Shown one piece after another: positions 9,062-17,489 of a stretch of 26,733 bases of DNA (position 1 is the stretch's first letter; every line of letters starts with the position of its first letter). The position numbers were made by a program, and so were the translations under genes. The stretch comes from JAFMKE01 sp047621945 (GTDB lineage Bacteria; Bacteroidota; Bacteroidia; Chitinophagales; UBA8649). Under the pieces are notes generated by a model, which saw only the letters and a list, made by a program, of their open reading frames with translations, was not told the DNA's origin and did no database searches. Location: positions 1 to 26,733 of the forward strand of contig JBLHMK010000023.1 in assembly GCA_047621945.1 (NCBI GenBank), read 5' to 3'.

Positions 9062-9198
9062 ATCAAGCATTATCCTAATCTAAATTCTCTATGGGTGTAA
9101 ATTCGTTAAATATTTTGAAGAAATTAGACAAAGCGTCTTAAGTATCTATTATAATAGTTATTTTTACTGTTCGTTTTAACTAACTCATCAAATTCTTC

Positions 9199-10644
9199 AT
9201 GTCGAAATACGATAAATATGAAACTGTTATTGGTTTAGAAGTTCATGCACAGCTTTCTACATCAAGCAAAATGTACACAACGGATAGCGCTGCTTTTGGT
9301 GCAAGCCCGAATTCCAATATTAGTCCTTTAACTTTAGGTCACCCAGGCACTTTACCTTTTGTGAATAAAGAAGCCATAGAATCGGCTATTAAAATGGGCT
9401 TAGCTACCAATTGCAAAATCACTGAGTACAATGGATTTGCGAGAAAGAATTATTTCTACGCTGATTTACCAAAAGGATACCAAATTACACAAGATAAGAC
9501 TCCGATTTGTACAGAGGGTTTTATTGATATTGAAGTAGATGAAAAAGGAAAGCGAATAGGTGTAACTCGAATTCATTTAGAAGAAGATGCAGGTAAGAGT
9601 ACACACGACCTAGACCCTTACAATTCATTAATTGACCTGAATAGAGCGGGTGTTCCTCTTATTGAGATCGTTTCTGAACCCGACATGCGAAGTGCTGAGG
9701 AAGCCTATCAATATTTATTCGAAGTTCGTAAGCTTTTACGCTACTTAGAAATTTGTGATGGAAACATGGAAGAAGGAAGCATGCGTTGTGATGCAAATAT
9801 TTCAGTTCGTATAAAAGGAACTGAAGAATTGGGAGAACGATGTGAAGTAAAAAACATGAACTCCATGCGTAATGTTATGCGTGCTATTGAATTTGAAGCC
9901 AAAAGACAAATTGACCTTATAGAAGAAGGTGATCGTATTGAGCAGCAAACAAGAAGTTACAATGCCGCAGATGGAAGTACCTTTATGCTGAGAAGTAAGG
10001 AAAACGCGCATGATTATAGATTTTTTCCTGAACCGGACTTACCTCCCTTTATCGTCAATTCAGACAAAGTAAAAGCTGTACAAGCGGAGATGCCTAAACT
10101 TTCCAAAGAGCTCTTTAAAGAATTCACAGAGAACTTAGGCTTATCGACTTATGATGCAAACATCATTTCAGAAGATAAATATTTCGCAAAATACTTTCAA
10201 GAAATTATTTCTCATACAACTCATACAAAAGCAGCTGCCAATTGGTTAATTGGACCCGTTAAGTCATACCTAAACGATAAAGCCTTAGACATCCAATCGT
10301 TCCCCATAAACGCAGAGAAGATTGCTGAGATTATTACAATTATTGAAGAAGGTAAATTGAATTTCGCAAGTGCTTCTCAAAGTTTATTTCCTGCACTTTT
10401 GGAAGAACCCTCTGCTGATGTTTTAACCTTGGCAACAAGTTTAAACATTATTCAGAATTCAGACTCAGGAGCTATTGAAGAAATAGTGGATGAAGTTCTT
10501 GCTGAAAATGCAGCTAAGGTTCAAGAATATAAAGATGGGAAGAAAGGCCTTATGGGAATGTTCATGGGACAAGTTATGCGAAAATCTGGCGGAAAAGCTG
10601 ACCCGAAAATAGCGACAACACTACTTACAGAAAAACTTAAATAA
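9199..10644 (+). CDS. gatB: Asp-tRNA(Asn)/Glu-tRNA(Gln) amidotransferase subunit B
   Basis: At 481 residues this is the normal length for GatB. It opens with ETVIGLEVHAQL and contains the family blocks KNYFYADLPKGYQ, LEEDAGKS, DLNRAGVPLIEIVSEPD and MEEGSMRCDANIS, followed by the C-terminal YqeY-like helical tail ending in GGKADP. GatB binds the mischarged tRNA and activates its Glu or Asp side chain with ATP; GatA supplies ammonia from glutamine. GatA and GatC are not in the window, which is common because the three subunits are often unlinked. ATG at 9199 is supported by the family N-terminus. The 137 bases upstream contain no clear promoter match. The next gene begins 15 bases after its stop and may be co-transcribed. 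Confidence 0.97.
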   Translation: MSKYDKYETVIGLEVHAQLSTSSKMYTTDSAAFGASPNSNISPLTLGHPGTLPFVNKEAIESAIKMGLATNCKITEYNGFARKNYFYADLPKGYQITQDKTPICTEGFIDIEVDEKGKRIGVTRIHLEEDAGKSTHDLDPYNSLIDLNRAGVPLIEIVSEPDMRSAEEAYQYLFEVRKLLRYLEICDGNMEEGSMRCDANISVRIKGTEELGERCEVKNMNSMRNVMRAIEFEAKRQIDLIEEGDRIEQQTRSYNAADGSTFMLRSKENAHDYRFFPEPDLPPFIVNSDKVKAVQAEMPKLSKELFKEFTENLGLSTYDANIISEDKYFAKYFQEIISHTTHTKAAANWLIGPVKSYLNDKALDIQSFPINAEKIAEIITIIEEGKLNFASASQSLFPALLEEPSADVLTLATSLNIIQNSDSGAIEEIVDEVLAENAAKVQEYKDGKKGLMGMFMGQVMRKSGGKADPKIATTLLTEKLK

Positions 10645-10659
10645 TATTAAAGCAAAGCA

Positions 10660-11808
10660 ATGAAAAACTATATTTCCCTTTTATTAATAATAGCCTTGGG
10701 CTTTAGTTCTTGTCAAGAAGATACAGACGGGTATAACTTATCTGGTCAAATTGAAGGCTTAGCTAACGAGCAATTGATCTTACAATTTGTAACTTTTAAT
10801 AACATTACAGATATAGATACAAGCACAAGTAATGAAGATGGTTCTTATGAATTTAAAGGAACAGTTAAAGAACCCGGTTTTTATCGAATAGCAGGTCAAG
10901 GAAAATATTGGATGCTTAGATTGGATAATGAAGAGATCGTTTACAATGCAAAATTTGATGACGATTTACTTGCAGAAACTGAAGTTTTAAAAAGTGAAAC
11001 CGCTTTAGAGTTTCAAGAGATGATTTCTTTTTTCATTGAAAAGCAAAATGAATTGGGTGCATTAAGTCAGCAATTTCAAACGAAACAAATGGCAGGTGCA
11101 AGTATGGAAGAATTAAAAGCTATTGAAAATCAATATCTAGCCGCAGAAGCTGGAATGAAAGATGCGATTAGAGAAAAAATTGCTCAAACTACAGATCCAA
11201 TTACGGGCGTCTATTTAATGAGCGCACTTAAATCGGCTGAAGACATAGAGTTCATTAAAACCAAGCTAAATGACTATTCCGCTTTAATGCCAAATTCAAC
11301 TTACATCGTTGAAATGAGAGAGCAGGTAAAAGCTAATGAAGATGCTATTGCTCAAAAAGCAGCTATGGAGGCTGCTAGCAATAAAATTGCGATAGGAACT
11401 GAAGCTCCAGATTTTACTCAAAAAACCCCTCAAGGTGTTGACTTAAGTTTATCCTCTTTAAAAGGCAAGGTAGTCTTAGTTGATTTTTGGGCAAGTTGGT
11501 GCAAGCCATGTAGAATTGAGAATCCGACAGTAGTTGCTGCTTACAATAACTATAAAGCCAAAGGCTTTACTGTATTAAGCGTTTCTCTAGACAAAGAAAG
11601 AGGTGCATGGATGAATGCTATAGCACAAGATGGATTGATTTGGCCGAACCACGTAAGTGATCTTCAATTTTGGAATAATGCTGCTGCCAAAACTTATGGA
11701 GTAAACAGTATTCCTGCTGCATTTTTAATTGATGAAAACGGCATCATTGTCGGACGAGACTTAAGAGGGCCAGCCTTAGAGGAAAAATTAAAAGAGATCT
11801 TAGGTTAA
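10660..11808 (+). CDS. Lipoprotein thiol-disulfide oxidoreductase, DUF4369 plus TlpA-like thioredoxin
   Basis: A 382-residue lipoprotein. A short hydrophobic leader ends in a lipobox (GFSSC), so the mature protein begins at the Cys and is lipid-anchored on the periplasmic side. Residues about 25-115 match the DUF4369 beta-domain common in Bacteroidota thioredoxins. A helical linker (about 120-240) leads to an AhpC/TSA-type thioredoxin fold (about 245-382). That fold carries the redox centre WCKPC, with Cys at 281 and 284, and a cis-Pro region NSIPAAFLID. It probably reduces or shuffles disulfides of envelope proteins, for instance in cytochrome c maturation; the partner is not visible. It starts 15 bases after gatB. 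Confidence 0.92.
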   Translation: MKNYISLLLIIALGFSSCQEDTDGYNLSGQIEGLANEQLILQFVTFNNITDIDTSTSNEDGSYEFKGTVKEPGFYRIAGQGKYWMLRLDNEEIVYNAKFDDDLLAETEVLKSETALEFQEMISFFIEKQNELGALSQQFQTKQMAGASMEELKAIENQYLAAEAGMKDAIREKIAQTTDPITGVYLMSALKSAEDIEFIKTKLNDYSALMPNSTYIVEMREQVKANEDAIAQKAAMEAASNKIAIGTEAPDFTQKTPQGVDLSLSSLKGKVVLVDFWASWCKPCRIENPTVVAAYNNYKAKGFTVLSVSLDKERGAWMNAIAQDGLIWPNHVSDLQFWNNAAAKTYGVNSIPAAFLIDENGIIVGRDLRGPALEEKLKEILG

Positions 11809-11837
11809 GCCAATTAAGCTAGCTATTCATTTTTCAT

Positions 11838-11845
11838 TAGATTTG
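11838..11845 (+). promoter_or_regulatory. Putative -7 promoter element before the polysaccharide cassette
   Basis: TAGATTTG matches TAnnTTTG exactly and ends 7 bases before the ATG at 11853, so transcription would start within a few bases of the start codon, giving an almost leaderless message. No -33 box is seen. If real, it separates the polysaccharide cassette from gatB and the lipoprotein gene. Confidence 0.33.
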
Positions 11846-11852
11846 AGCAGGC

Positions 11853-13115
11853 ATGATTGAAAAGATAAAAAAATCAAGTTTTCTCAAAAACACTTTATTA
11901 CTAGTTTCTGGAACCACTATAGCTCAGGCTATCCCAATGGTGATCAGTCCAATTCTTACTCGAATTTATGAGCCAAAAAGTTTTGGAGTCCTCATGATTT
12001 ATGTGAGCTATATTAGTATCCTTGGAGTTATAGCAACTACCCGATATGAAAAAGCTATAATTATTCCTTCATCAGACCATAAAGCCAAAAGCTTAGTAGG
12101 TTTAAGTCAACTCTTCATTATCCTCTTTTGTATCCTACTGGGTATTATTAATCTATTCTTTGGAAACTGGATTCTCACCCAGTTGAATGCTCAAGAATTA
12201 ATACCTTATAGCTGGATGCTTGTGCTAGGTGTTCTTTTCCTTGCTTCAGACCAGACCTATTATCATTGGGCAAATAGAGTCAGTGCCTACAAGGCCATGT
12301 CCATTTCTAAAATCAGCAATAATTTAAGTTCTGGAATAAGTTCATTGTTATTCGGGTTCCTTCAATGGGAGGCTATTGGGTTGATGGCTTCCAAAGTAAT
12401 TGGAATAATGGCTAGTACCATTACCAATTTGAGAACTTTTACGCTTAAAAGCCTACAAGAATTGACTGTAGGTGATTTAAAAAGCGTAGCGAAAGAATAC
12501 ATCTCCTTTCCCAAGTATATCATGCCTGGACATCTATTAAATGCCATTGCACTAAACGGACCGCCGATAGCATTTGCATTATTCTACACCGAAACAGAAG
12601 TTGGATACTTTGCATTAACCCAACGGGTGATTATGTTACCCGTGTCAATTATTGCTAGATCTGTGGGTGATGTGTTTAGACAGAAAGCAACTGACCAATA
12701 TAATAAGCTAGGTAATTTTAGATCCTTGTACTTAAAAACCTTGGGTGGATTGTTTGCAGCAAGTATTCTTCCATTTATTGTTCTTCTGCTCTTCTCTCCA
12801 TTCCTATTCACGTTTATTTTTGGAGCTGAATGGGAGAATTCTGGTTTGTATGCGCAAATACTCGCTATTCTATTCTTACTACAATTTATTACTAGTCCAC
12901 TTACCAATGTGTTTATTATTACGGGTAAGCAAAAACTTGAGTTTGTTTGGCAGATACTCTTTCTACTTAGTTCTATTCTACCCATTATTGTGGGATACTA
13001 TATTTTCAACAACATGTACGATACGCTTATCTTGTTTGCGGTAAGCAGAGCGGCGATCTATTTATTAAGCTTATTCTTAACTTTACCTTTAAGTATCAAA
13101 AAAGTAAAACAATAA
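11853..13115 (+). CDS. Polysaccharide flippase, Wzx/MOP superfamily
   Basis: A 420-residue inner-membrane protein with about 12 hydrophobic segments and few charged residues. The N-terminal pattern (KNTLLLVSGTTIAQAIPMVISPILTRIYEP) is characteristic of oligosaccharide flippases of the MOP/MATE superfamily. These move undecaprenyl-linked repeat units to the periplasmic face for polymerisation. It is the first gene of a plus-strand polysaccharide cassette; the next gene starts two bases after its stop. The substrate cannot be inferred from sequence. Confidence 0.86.
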   Translation: MIEKIKKSSFLKNTLLLVSGTTIAQAIPMVISPILTRIYEPKSFGVLMIYVSYISILGVIATTRYEKAIIIPSSDHKAKSLVGLSQLFIILFCILLGIINLFFGNWILTQLNAQELIPYSWMLVLGVLFLASDQTYYHWANRVSAYKAMSISKISNNLSSGISSLLFGFLQWEAIGLMASKVIGIMASTITNLRTFTLKSLQELTVGDLKSVAKEYISFPKYIMPGHLLNAIALNGPPIAFALFYTETEVGYFALTQRVIMLPVSIIARSVGDVFRQKATDQYNKLGNFRSLYLKTLGGLFAASILPFIVLLLFSPFLFTFIFGAEWENSGLYAQILAILFLLQFITSPLTNVFIITGKQKLEFVWQILFLLSSILPIIVGYYIFNNMYDTLILFAVSRAAIYLLSLFLTLPLSIKKVKQ

Positions 13116-13116
13116 C

Positions 13117-14475
13117 TTGGAGGCCTTAGCATACATTATATTGAGTTTGGCGGTTTTAATCTGCTCCTTTTTCCTTTTTAAAAAGGCAAGTGGTTCAATG
13201 GCATTTAGCAAGCTCAACATGCTTTCTTATTTATTCTATGTACCCATGTTTGCGATGTCATTTCTAGGTGCTGTATTTATTGTATTGAAGTTAGACGACC
13301 ATTATTTGATCAATAAACTTCGATATGATGAAACCAGACTTATTGGTTGGCTGGCGGTTCTATACACTATGATCATGCTTCCTGCAGGGATGTTGTTAGC
13401 AAAGCGGATATTCTTTAAAGGCTCTATTCAAAAAAGCTTTGAGCATTTTGCTCAAAAACCAGTAATCTACTTGTTAGGCAAGAATGAACTCATTTTAAAA
13501 AGTATTTTAATAGGCTTAAGCTTGTTTGGAAGCCTAGTAATGATTTATACTTTCTACAGTATTGGGATGGTTCCAATACTTGAAATGTTTAAAGGTAATT
13601 CAGAAGAACTTGCTCGGATTAGAATTCTAGCTTCCCGAGAATTTAGTGGAAATATTTACTTGCGGAATATATTTGCTCTTCAATTTCTACCCTTGTTATC
13701 GTTCGTCGCTTTTGCCTATTATCAAAAATCAAAATCCTTGCTGGACCTATCTTGGTTCCTAATCACTTTCTTTTCAGCTTTAATGATTCTAAGCTACGAT
13801 TTACAAAAATCACCTATGGCTATGTTCTTAACTGGCTTTGTATTTTATATAGTTTGGGTAAATGGTAAAATTGCACTGCATAAATTGGCATTTATTGTAT
13901 TCCTATTTATTGGGATAATAGCGTCTTTCTATATTGGCTTTGGGAATGAGAATATTGCTCATATATTTTTAAGTTATAATACGGGTGCAAGTGGACGAAT
14001 TCTATTCTCACAATTAGCCGGCACATTTTTTTCTTTTGAGTTTTTTGATTCTATGAAAGAATTCATAGGCTTTAATAGCATGAGTAAATTGGTGAATAAT
14101 TTTGGCATTGAATATGCTGAACGAGCTGGACGGTTAATCATGGAAGTAATCAACCCTAAAGGAATAAAAGAAGGAACTGCAGGCGTGCAAAACACTCTTT
14201 TTATTGGAGAAGCTTGGGCAAACTTTGGGTTTCTTGGCTTATTACTTTCTCCCGTTTATGTGGGTTTTATGATAGGAAGCTTATTTTACACCTTAATGCG
14301 ACTACCGAAGACTCCATTACTAATCGGTATCTATGTGTTTTTCAGTTACAAAACCGCCATAATAGGTGGATTCAATGACTACCTTTATAATGTTTCAACA
14401 TTATCCGTTTTTGTGCTGTTTGGATTGATCCTCATCTATTCATCAAAACTATCTAAATCAATTTCGAACGAATGA
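13117..14475 (+). CDS. O-antigen/oligosaccharide repeat-unit polymerase-like membrane protein
   Basis: A 452-residue integral membrane protein with about 11-12 predicted transmembrane segments and a larger loop around residues 270-350. It starts at TTG 13117, two bases after the flippase stop; the next Met (about residue 28) would delete the first transmembrane helix. Wzy-type polymerases are poorly conserved, so the call rests on topology, length and position between a flippase and glycosyltransferases. Its stop overlaps the next start in an ATGA, indicating translational coupling. A second polymerase/ligase-type protein lies at 17490, and the roles could be reversed. Confidence 0.66.
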   Translation: MEALAYIILSLAVLICSFFLFKKASGSMAFSKLNMLSYLFYVPMFAMSFLGAVFIVLKLDDHYLINKLRYDETRLIGWLAVLYTMIMLPAGMLLAKRIFFKGSIQKSFEHFAQKPVIYLLGKNELILKSILIGLSLFGSLVMIYTFYSIGMVPILEMFKGNSEELARIRILASREFSGNIYLRNIFALQFLPLLSFVAFAYYQKSKSLLDLSWFLITFFSALMILSYDLQKSPMAMFLTGFVFYIVWVNGKIALHKLAFIVFLFIGIIASFYIGFGNENIAHIFLSYNTGASGRILFSQLAGTFFSFEFFDSMKEFIGFNSMSKLVNNFGIEYAERAGRLIMEVINPKGIKEGTAGVQNTLFIGEAWANFGFLGLLLSPVYVGFMIGSLFYTLMRLPKTPLLIGIYVFFSYKTAIIGGFNDYLYNVSTLSVFVLFGLILIYSSKLSKSISNE

Positions 14476-15572
14476 AAAATATCATTTTTCATATACCCTT
14501 TGAGATAGACCCTAATCGCTCTTCTGGAACCAATATTCGTCCTCTAAAGATGCTTCAAGCTTTTCGCAATATTGGTTTTCAAGTAGACATTGTAATGGGC
14601 AATGGGGCAGAAAGGAAAAAGAGTATCCTAAAGATAAAAGAACAGTTAAGGCTGGGTAAAACCTATGACTTCGTGTATAGTGAAAGTTCTACATTGCCGA
14701 CCTTATTAACTGAAAAAAATCATTTTCCAAGCTATCCATTTCTTGACTTTGGGTTTTTTAGATTTTGCAAAAAAAATAATATCCCAATAACCCTATTTTA
14801 TCGAGATATCTTTTGGAATTTTAAAGGCTACAGCTTAAAAGGTATAAAAGCATTTTTCACGAAAATCATGTATCATTATGATCTGTATAGGTATAAAGAC
14901 CTTTTAGATATTTTATACCTTCCTTCTTTCCAAATGAAAGACTTTATTCCAAGTTCTTTCAATTATAAAATTGATGATCTACCACCGGGGTTTCAGGAAT
15001 TAGAATTGAATAAAGATAAATCACCTAGTTCAAAACTAAACATCTTTTACGTAGGTGGCTTTAGCAGTCATTATCAAATGGAAGAACTTTTTAAAGCAGT
15101 TAGTCAACTCGAGTTTATCAACCTAACTATTTGTACTAGAGAAGCAGAATGGTTAAGTGCTAAAAAAGGAACTTACGCTAGTTATGCTGGATTAAAAAAT
15201 CTACATGTAGTCCATAAACAAAGTCATGAATTAGAAGAACTCTATCAAGAATCTGATATTGCACTTCTCTTTGTAAAACCATTTGATTATTGGAGATTTG
15301 CTGTCCCAATAAAACTTTTTGAATATATTGGTCATATGAAACCGATCATTGCCACCAAGGGTACTTACCCCGGTATATTTGTAGAGAATCATAACATAGG
15401 GTGGTCTATCAAATACGATTCAAATACTTTGATTGATTTACTAAAGAATTTAAATAGGAATAGAACAGAAATAGAAAGTAAGCAAGCGCACTTAACTATT
15501 GCGTATGAGAACAATACATGGGAAGCAAGAGCAAGAAAAGTGATGAATCAGGTAAAAGAATTGAGCCAATGA
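14472..15572 (+). CDS. Glycosyltransferase, GT-B fold, GT4-like
   Basis: A 366-residue cytoplasmic protein of typical GT-B length. The N-terminal half holds the acceptor-side Rossmann domain (IIFHIPFEIDPN, then IRPLKMLQAFRNIGFQVDIV). The C-terminal half shows a donor-binding domain with FYVGGFSSHY, followed by KLFEYIGHMKPIIATKGT, the usual GT4 segment near the nucleotide-sugar site. The N-terminal part is divergent, so neither donor sugar nor acceptor can be named. It overlaps both neighbours by ATGA junctions and belongs to the cassette operon. Confidence 0.8.
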   Translation: MKNIIFHIPFEIDPNRSSGTNIRPLKMLQAFRNIGFQVDIVMGNGAERKKSILKIKEQLRLGKTYDFVYSESSTLPTLLTEKNHFPSYPFLDFGFFRFCKKNNIPITLFYRDIFWNFKGYSLKGIKAFFTKIMYHYDLYRYKDLLDILYLPSFQMKDFIPSSFNYKIDDLPPGFQELELNKDKSPSSKLNIFYVGGFSSHYQMEELFKAVSQLEFINLTICTREAEWLSAKKGTYASYAGLKNLHVVHKQSHELEELYQESDIALLFVKPFDYWRFAVPIKLFEYIGHMKPIIATKGTYPGIFVENHNIGWSIKYDSNTLIDLLKNLNRNRTEIESKQAHLTIAYENNTWEARARKVMNQVKELSQ

Positions 15573-16693
15573 AAATACTATTACTAGGAGATCTAAATTC
15601 TATTCATTTGATTAAATGGGTTTTGGCTTTGCAAACTAAAGCCAAAGAAATAGCTGTGTTTTCATTAGCGACTATAGAACATACTCATTTCGACAATATA
15701 GAGAATATAACCATTAAAAGTGTGTCCCTAAATAATAGTATTTTTAGAACTGGAGAAGGAAGCATAAAAAAACTCTCCTACCTGAATGCACTTCCACAAT
15801 TAAAAACCTTTATTCAAACATTCAATCCTGACATACTGCATGCTCATTATGCAAGTAGTTATGGATTGTTAGGAGCGCTCACAAAGTTCAATCCTTTTGT
15901 TATATCCGTATGGGGTAGTGACATTTTCGACTTCCCCAATAAGAATTTCATTTTTAAGCAAATCGTAAAATACACTCTTGAACAAGCAGATCTTATTTTA
16001 TCTACTTCAAAAGTAATGGCGGTAGAGACAAAAAAACATACAGATAAAGATGTAATTGTTACTCCATTCGGAGTGGATATGGATGTATTCAAAAAGACCA
16101 CGCCCGTTGAAACCAATCAAGAAGTAATCAACATCGGAACGGTTAAGGCTTTGGAACCTAAATATGGAATAGATACTTTGATAGAAGCATTTGCTATCGC
16201 AGATAATCGAGTTCAAGCAAACTTAACTCTTCAAATAGTGGGTTCTGGGGGATTGTTGGAAGAATTGATGTTGTTGTGCACTCAGCTAAACATTGAAAAT
16301 AAAGTTCATTTCTTAGGAAAGCTAGATAACTCTCAAATACCAGGTAAACTAAATGAATTTCAAATTTATGTTGCACTTTCCAAATGGGACAGTGAAAGCT
16401 TTGGCGTGGCTATCGTTGAAGCTCAATCTTGTGAAGTCCCAGTAATTGTAAGCGACAAAGGTGGACTTCCCGAAGTAGTATCACAAGATGAAACAGGTCT
16501 TATTGTTCCGGCAAATGATTCAGAAAGTGCTGCTAAAGCTATGATTAAATTGATTGAAAATCCAGCGCTTAGATCACAAATGGGTAAATCAGGAAGGTTA
16601 AGAGTAAAGAAGCATTTTGATTGGGATAAAAATGTAGCCCACATGCATCAAATTTATAAAGACCTACTAGCTAGCTTTAAAAAAGCGAAATAA
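15569..16693 (+). CDS. Glycosyltransferase family 4 (GT-B)
   Basis: A 374-residue protein from ATG 15569, which overlaps the preceding stop as ATGA. An in-frame ATG at 15518 would add 17 charged residues and a 55-base overlap, and is less likely because the GT4 Rossmann strand begins at MKILLLGDL. The acceptor domain shows HAHYAS and VSVWGSD-type segments. The donor domain shows GTVKALEPKYGIDTLIEA and the E-x7-E motif, with Glu at about 276 and 284 in ESFGVAIVE, followed by VIVSDKGGLPEVV. This is a retaining transferase that adds one sugar of the repeat unit; the sugar is not predictable. The 3' end overlaps the convergent Wzz-like gene by 27 bases. Confidence 0.9.
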   Translation: MKILLLGDLNSIHLIKWVLALQTKAKEIAVFSLATIEHTHFDNIENITIKSVSLNNSIFRTGEGSIKKLSYLNALPQLKTFIQTFNPDILHAHYASSYGLLGALTKFNPFVISVWGSDIFDFPNKNFIFKQIVKYTLEQADLILSTSKVMAVETKKHTDKDVIVTPFGVDMDVFKKTTPVETNQEVINIGTVKALEPKYGIDTLIEAFAIADNRVQANLTLQIVGSGGLLEELMLLCTQLNIENKVHFLGKLDNSQIPGKLNEFQIYVALSKWDSESFGVAIVEAQSCEVPVIVSDKGGLPEVVSQDETGLIVPANDSESAAKAMIKLIENPALRSQMGKSGRLRVKKHFDWDKNVAHMHQIYKDLLASFKKAK

Positions 16694-17455
16694 AACAATC
16701 AAGCAAATTCCAAAAAAAGTAAATACAATTGCTGCGCTCAAAACAAGCATCTTTAAGGACGGATTGTCTTTTATACTTATAGAATCAATTACGCTGAGCA
16801 CCACAACTTTTTCACTTAATAATTTCAATCCTAGTAAGGCATTTTTCTGCTTTACAATTTGATCAGACAAACTGCTCGGACTAGTGATTAATGAGTAATT
16901 AGATTTTTGAGTATTCTCTCCAAGAACACTGCTCTGAATTTGAGTTAACTTTTCTAACTCTCCTTCATAAACAGCAATACTCAAATCAATCTTCTCTTTT
17001 TGCTCAGCTAAGTATTTTGAAATGTACACATTGCCCTCAAGATAAGCAACCAAGTGATCGACAAATTGGCTATTCATATTCTCCTCACCAGTACTTTTAA
17101 CTTTAATGGAGAATAACTTATCCTCACTCGAAACAGCATAATATTCACAGGAAAGAAGATTTAAAACCAAAATTGAATCAATGCCAAGCATATCAACCAA
17201 TTGAACATAGTTTCGCTCTTTAATCAAGGAGTTTACGCTGTAAATTTCATTTTTTACAAGCTCAATAGGAATGAATTCACTTTTCGCATATACATTGGTC
17301 GTATACTCCGGATTTGCAACAGAATACTTGTATACTCCAAACACCAATCCTAATATGAAGAATCCTAGAATGAAAAACATATTTTTCCTAATGAAGCCTT
17401 TCATCAAACTAAACAAATCTTCCAATTTTAATTCGTTATCTTCCATTATTAGCAT
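16667..17455 (-). CDS. Wzz-like polysaccharide chain-length determinant / co-polymerase
   Basis: A 262-residue protein with the two-helix topology of Wzz proteins: a transmembrane segment at about 26-47, a mostly helical periplasmic middle, and a second transmembrane segment at about 234-259. The first 25 residues are cytoplasmic and charged (LKLEDLFSL), typical of the family. Wzz proteins set how many repeat units the polymerase adds. Only one Pro appears just before the second membrane helix, weaker than the usual Pro-rich motif. It is the only cassette gene on the minus strand. It is divergent from the O-antigen ligase-like gene with 34 bases between starts, and its 3' end overlaps the convergent glycosyltransferase by 27 bases. 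Start at ATG 17455; ATG 17446 is also possible. Confidence 0.66.
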   Translation of the reverse strand: MLIMEDNELKLEDLFSLMKGFIRKNMFFILGFFILGLVFGVYKYSVANPEYTTNVYAKSEFIPIELVKNEIYSVNSLIKERNYVQLVDMLGIDSILVLNLLSCEYYAVSSEDKLFSIKVKSTGEENMNSQFVDHLVAYLEGNVYISKYLAEQKEKIDLSIAVYEGELEKLTQIQSSVLGENTQKSNYSLITSPSSLSDQIVKQKNALLGLKLLSEKVVVLSVIDSISIKDNPSLKMLVLSAAIVFTFFGICLIVLFRFFKAS

Positions 17456-17489
17456 TAATTTTATGTAAATATAAGCTAAATCGTTTTAC

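Noticed and set aside
9062..9198. The 137-base gap before gatB, checked for promoter, riboswitch or small RNA.
   Set aside because: No TAnnTTTG match, stable hairpin or known leader pattern found; one TATTTTG-like string is a base short of the consensus.
11809..11852. AGCTAGCT repeat in the gap before the flippase as an operator.
   Set aside because: A short palindrome that occurs often by chance in AT-rich DNA, and no regulator is nearby.
15518..15568. Extended N-terminus (17 residues) for the GT4 gene.
   Set aside because: The ATGA junction at 15569 is a cleaner start and the GT4 fold begins at its MKILLLG; the extension is hydrophilic and overlaps 55 bases of the previous gene.
16674..16686. 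GCTTT-AAA-AAAGC inverted repeat as a terminator of the convergent pair.
   Set aside because: Only a five-base stem with two GC pairs and inside both coding ends; too weak to call a terminator.
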